Source: Nocardioides sp. (GTDB taxonomy: Bacteria > Actinomycetota > Actinomycetes > Propionibacteriales > Nocardioidaceae). From it: a DNA stretch of 64,000 nt. The number at the start of each line of letters is the position of its first letter. Position 1 is the first letter of the stretch. A program made the translations under genes and the position numbers. The DNA is taken from NCBI RefSeq assembly GCF_030655615.1, contig NZ_JAURVJ010000213.1, positions 1-64,000 of the forward strand. The letters are read 5' to 3'. The notes beneath the pieces are model-generated. The model was not told the DNA's origin. It did not search any database and worked only from the letters and a program-made list of their open reading frames with translations. Shown here one piece after another: positions 62,314-64,000 of the stretch.

Positions 62314-62844
62314 ATGACAGGGACAGACACGAGCACGCCCCGCGTGGGCATCGTGATGGGCTCCGACTCCGACTGGCCGGTGATGAAGGCAGCCGCCGCC
62401 GCGCTCGAGGAGTTCGGCGTGGCCCACGAGGCCGACGTCGTCTCGGCGCACCGGATGCCCGAGGAGATGCTGGCCTACGGCAAGGACGCGGCCGGCCGGG
62501 GGCTGTCGGTCATCATCGCCGGCGCCGGGGGAGCGGCCCACCTGCCGGGCATGCTGGCCGCGGTCACGCCGCTGCCGGTGATCGGCGTCCCCGTGCCGCT
62601 CAAGACCCTCGACGGCCTCGACTCCCTGCTCTCGATCGTGCAGATGCCGTCCGGCGTGCCGGTCGCGACCGTCGCCATCGGGGGCGCCCGCAACGCCGGG
62701 CTGCTCGCCGTGAGGATCCTCGCGGTCTCCGACCCCGAGCTGCGCGACCGGATGACCGCGTTCCAGGCGGACCTCAAGACGGCTGCGCAGGACAAGGGTG
62801 CGGCCGTGCGTGGGGACGTCGGTGGCCGCCGGCTCGGCTTCTAG
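62314..62844 (+). CDS. purE: N5-carboxyaminoimidazole ribonucleotide mutase
   Basis: A 176-residue mutase converting N5-CAIR to [32 protein letters not shown] and [19 protein letters not shown], with the catalytic His in the SAHR loop. The small single-domain length is that of class I PurE. It overlaps the next gene by 23 bases. Confidence 0.95.
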   Translation: MTGTDTSTPRVGIVMGSDSDWPVMKAAAAALEEFGVAHEADVVSAHRMPEEMLAYGKDAAGRGLSVIIAGAGGAAHLPGMLAAVTPLPVIGVPVPLKTLDGLDSLLSIVQMPSGVPVATVAIGGARNAGLLAVRILAVSDPELRDRMTAFQADLKTAAQDKGAAVRGDVGGRRLGF

Positions 62845-63982
62845 CAGTCGCGCCCGGCTCGTCGGGCTCGACGTCGCGCGGTGCCTGGCGCTGCTCGGCA
62901 TGATGGCGACGCACGTGCTCGCCGCCCGTACGCCCGACGGCGACCTGGCGACGTCGCACGTCATCGCGAGCGGGCGCGCGTCGGCGCTCTTCGCCGTCCT
63001 GGCCGGGGTGGCGATGGCGCTCGTCTCGGGCCGTCGTACGCCGGTGCGTGGCGGTGAGCGGGTGCGTGCCAGCCTGGCGCTGCTCGTCCGGGCCGTCGCG
63101 GTCGCGGCCCTCGGGCTGGTGCTCGGCGTGCTCGGCACCGGCATCGCGGTGATCCTCACCTACTACGCCGTGCTGTTCGTGCTGGGCCTGCCGTTCCTCG
63201 GCCTGACCTGGAAGCCGCTGCTCGCGCTCGCCGTCGGGTGGGCGGTCGTGGCCCCCGTCGTCAGCCGGCTGGTGGTCCCGGAGCTGCCGGCCCGCCAGTT
63301 CGAGAGCCCGCGGCCCGACCAGCTGGGCGACCCCGGGCGGCTGCTGTCGGAGCTGCTCCTCACCGGCTACTACCCGGCCGTCCCGTGGCTGACCTACCTC
63401 CTGCTGGGCCTGGCGATCGGCCGCCTCGACCTGCAGTCGCGCCGGGTCGCAGCCGGGCTCGCCGCCGGTGGGGCGGTCGTCGCGGTCGCGGCGACCCTCG
63501 TGTCCGACGCGCTGACGAGCAGCCGGTTCACGGCCGCCGAGCTCGACGCGATGGCGGGGGGCATGTACGGCCAGACGCCGGTCGAGGGCCCCGACTCCGG
63601 CTGGCGCTGGCTGACCGTGGTCGCCCCGCACTCGACGACGCCGTTCGACCTGCTGCAGACCGCGGGCAGCGCCGCGGCCGTCATCGGGCTGTGCCTGCTG
63701 CTCGTCGCGTGGGTCTCCGACCTGTCACGCCACGGCGAGCGCGCGGTCCAGGTGCTGTTCGGGGCCGGCACGATGACGCTCACGCTCTACACCGTGCACC
63801 TGCTGATGAAGACCGAGCAGGTCTGGCCCGACGACGTGCCGTCGTCCTACGTCTGGCACGTCGTCGTCGTGCTGTGGGTCGGCAGCGTCTACGCCGCCCT
63901 CCAGCGCCAGGGCCCGCTCGAGTGGGCGGTGGGCGTCGTCCCGCGCCGCATCCGCGGCCGCGCGGGAAGCGTCAGGAGATGA
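62822..63982 (+). CDS. Membrane acyltransferase-like protein (DUF1624/HGSNAT type)
   Basis: A 386-residue protein with about ten transmembrane helices. The start [22 protein letters not shown] is the mark of the DUF1624 / heparan N-acetyltransferase-like family, and [14 protein letters not shown] lies near the end. Members may acetylate sugars using acetyl-CoA across the membrane; the substrate is unknown. GTG at 62822 follows GGGGA. It overlaps purE, so it may be cotranscribed with the purine genes by proximity only. Confidence 0.75.
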   Translation: MAAGSASSSRARLVGLDVARCLALLGMMATHVLAARTPDGDLATSHVIASGRASALFAVLAGVAMALVSGRRTPVRGGERVRASLALLVRAVAVAALGLVLGVLGTGIAVILTYYAVLFVLGLPFLGLTWKPLLALAVGWAVVAPVVSRLVVPELPARQFESPRPDQLGDPGRLLSELLLTGYYPAVPWLTYLLLGLAIGRLDLQSRRVAAGLAAGGAVVAVAATLVSDALTSSRFTAAELDAMAGGMYGQTPVEGPDSGWRWLTVVAPHSTTPFDLLQTAGSAAAVIGLCLLLVAWVSDLSRHGERAVQVLFGAGTMTLTLYTVHLLMKTEQVWPDDVPSSYVWHVVVVLWVGSVYAALQRQGPLEWAVGVVPRRIRGRAGSVRR

Positions 63983-64000
63983 GCTCGTCGATGCGCGAGT
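63972..64000 (-). CDS. Possible 3' end of a convergent gene
   Basis: On the minus strand the last codons in the window read SRIDELIS followed by TGA (63974-63972), overlapping the acyltransferase end by 11 bases. Such short tail-to-tail overlap also occurs at hemW. Only nine codons are visible, so the call is weak. Confidence 0.3.

Overview
This window reads as chromosome of a high-GC actinobacterium, most likely a Nocardioides-type member of the Propionibacteriales. The evidence is very GC-rich third codon positions, many GTG starts, actinobacterial marker families (SepH, DUF4193, DUF3097, Septum_form lipoproteins, DUF222-HNH endonuclease, [2Fe-2S]-type ferrochelatase), a CIRCE/HrcA heat-shock module and the order phoH-ybeY-CNNM ... 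era ... recO-uppS-zur. I see no phage, plasmid, insertion sequence, CRISPR array, tRNA or rRNA. All function calls come from reading motifs and recalled family features; no database was searched.

Left part (1-16.8 kb): the end of lepA, a small-molecule kinase, a MOSC protein, a long-chain acyl-CoA ligase, a secreted intradiol-dioxygenase-like protein, hemW, DUF3097 and an MBL hydrolase. Next is a divergent pair: a DUF2470 (HugZ-like) gene with a DtxR/IdeR-type iron box, facing hrcA with a CIRCE operator. hrcA-dnaJ-rsmE follow, then an SDR with a divergent XRE regulator, a winged-helix protein, a GerMN lipoprotein and a HIT hydrolase.

Middle (16.8-45.8 kb): a DUF222-HNH gene sits inside families of palindromic repeats. 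The RNA-metabolism block phoH-ybeY-CNNM is separated from its usual partner era by an ECF sigma factor with a membrane partner, SppA, a degenerate cytidine-deaminase-like protein and a lipid operon (flavoprotein, cyclopropane-type methyltransferase, siderophore-interacting-type flavoprotein) that looks like a 10-methyl branched fatty acid system. Then come two Septum_form lipoproteins, leuA with a leucine-rich leader peptide, a PAS histidine kinase coupled to a receiver-less LuxR protein, recO, uppS, and a zinc module: zur, znuB, znuC and znuA, with two Zur boxes lying on the znuA promoter.

Right part (45.9-64 kb): a two-domain fatty acyl-CoA reductase, sepH, a TRIC channel, a second sigma factor with a membrane partner, an Fpg/Nei glycosylase, an MFS transporter, a CHASE hybrid kinase, ferrochelatase-IMPase and DUF4193. 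A 0.7-kb gene-free stretch follows, with tandem repeats and a large nested inverted repeat able to fold as a three-way junction. Last are a PH-domain membrane protein, an adenylate cyclase that seems to use a non-canonical start codon, an orphan winged-helix protein, purK-purE and a membrane acyltransferase-like protein.

The observations I would check first are the 58880-59038 structured element, the Zur-controlled leaderless znuA promoter with histidine-rich transporter tails, the iron box in front of the HugZ-like gene, the branched-fatty-acid pair, the repeats around the HNH gene and the missing start codon of the cyclase.
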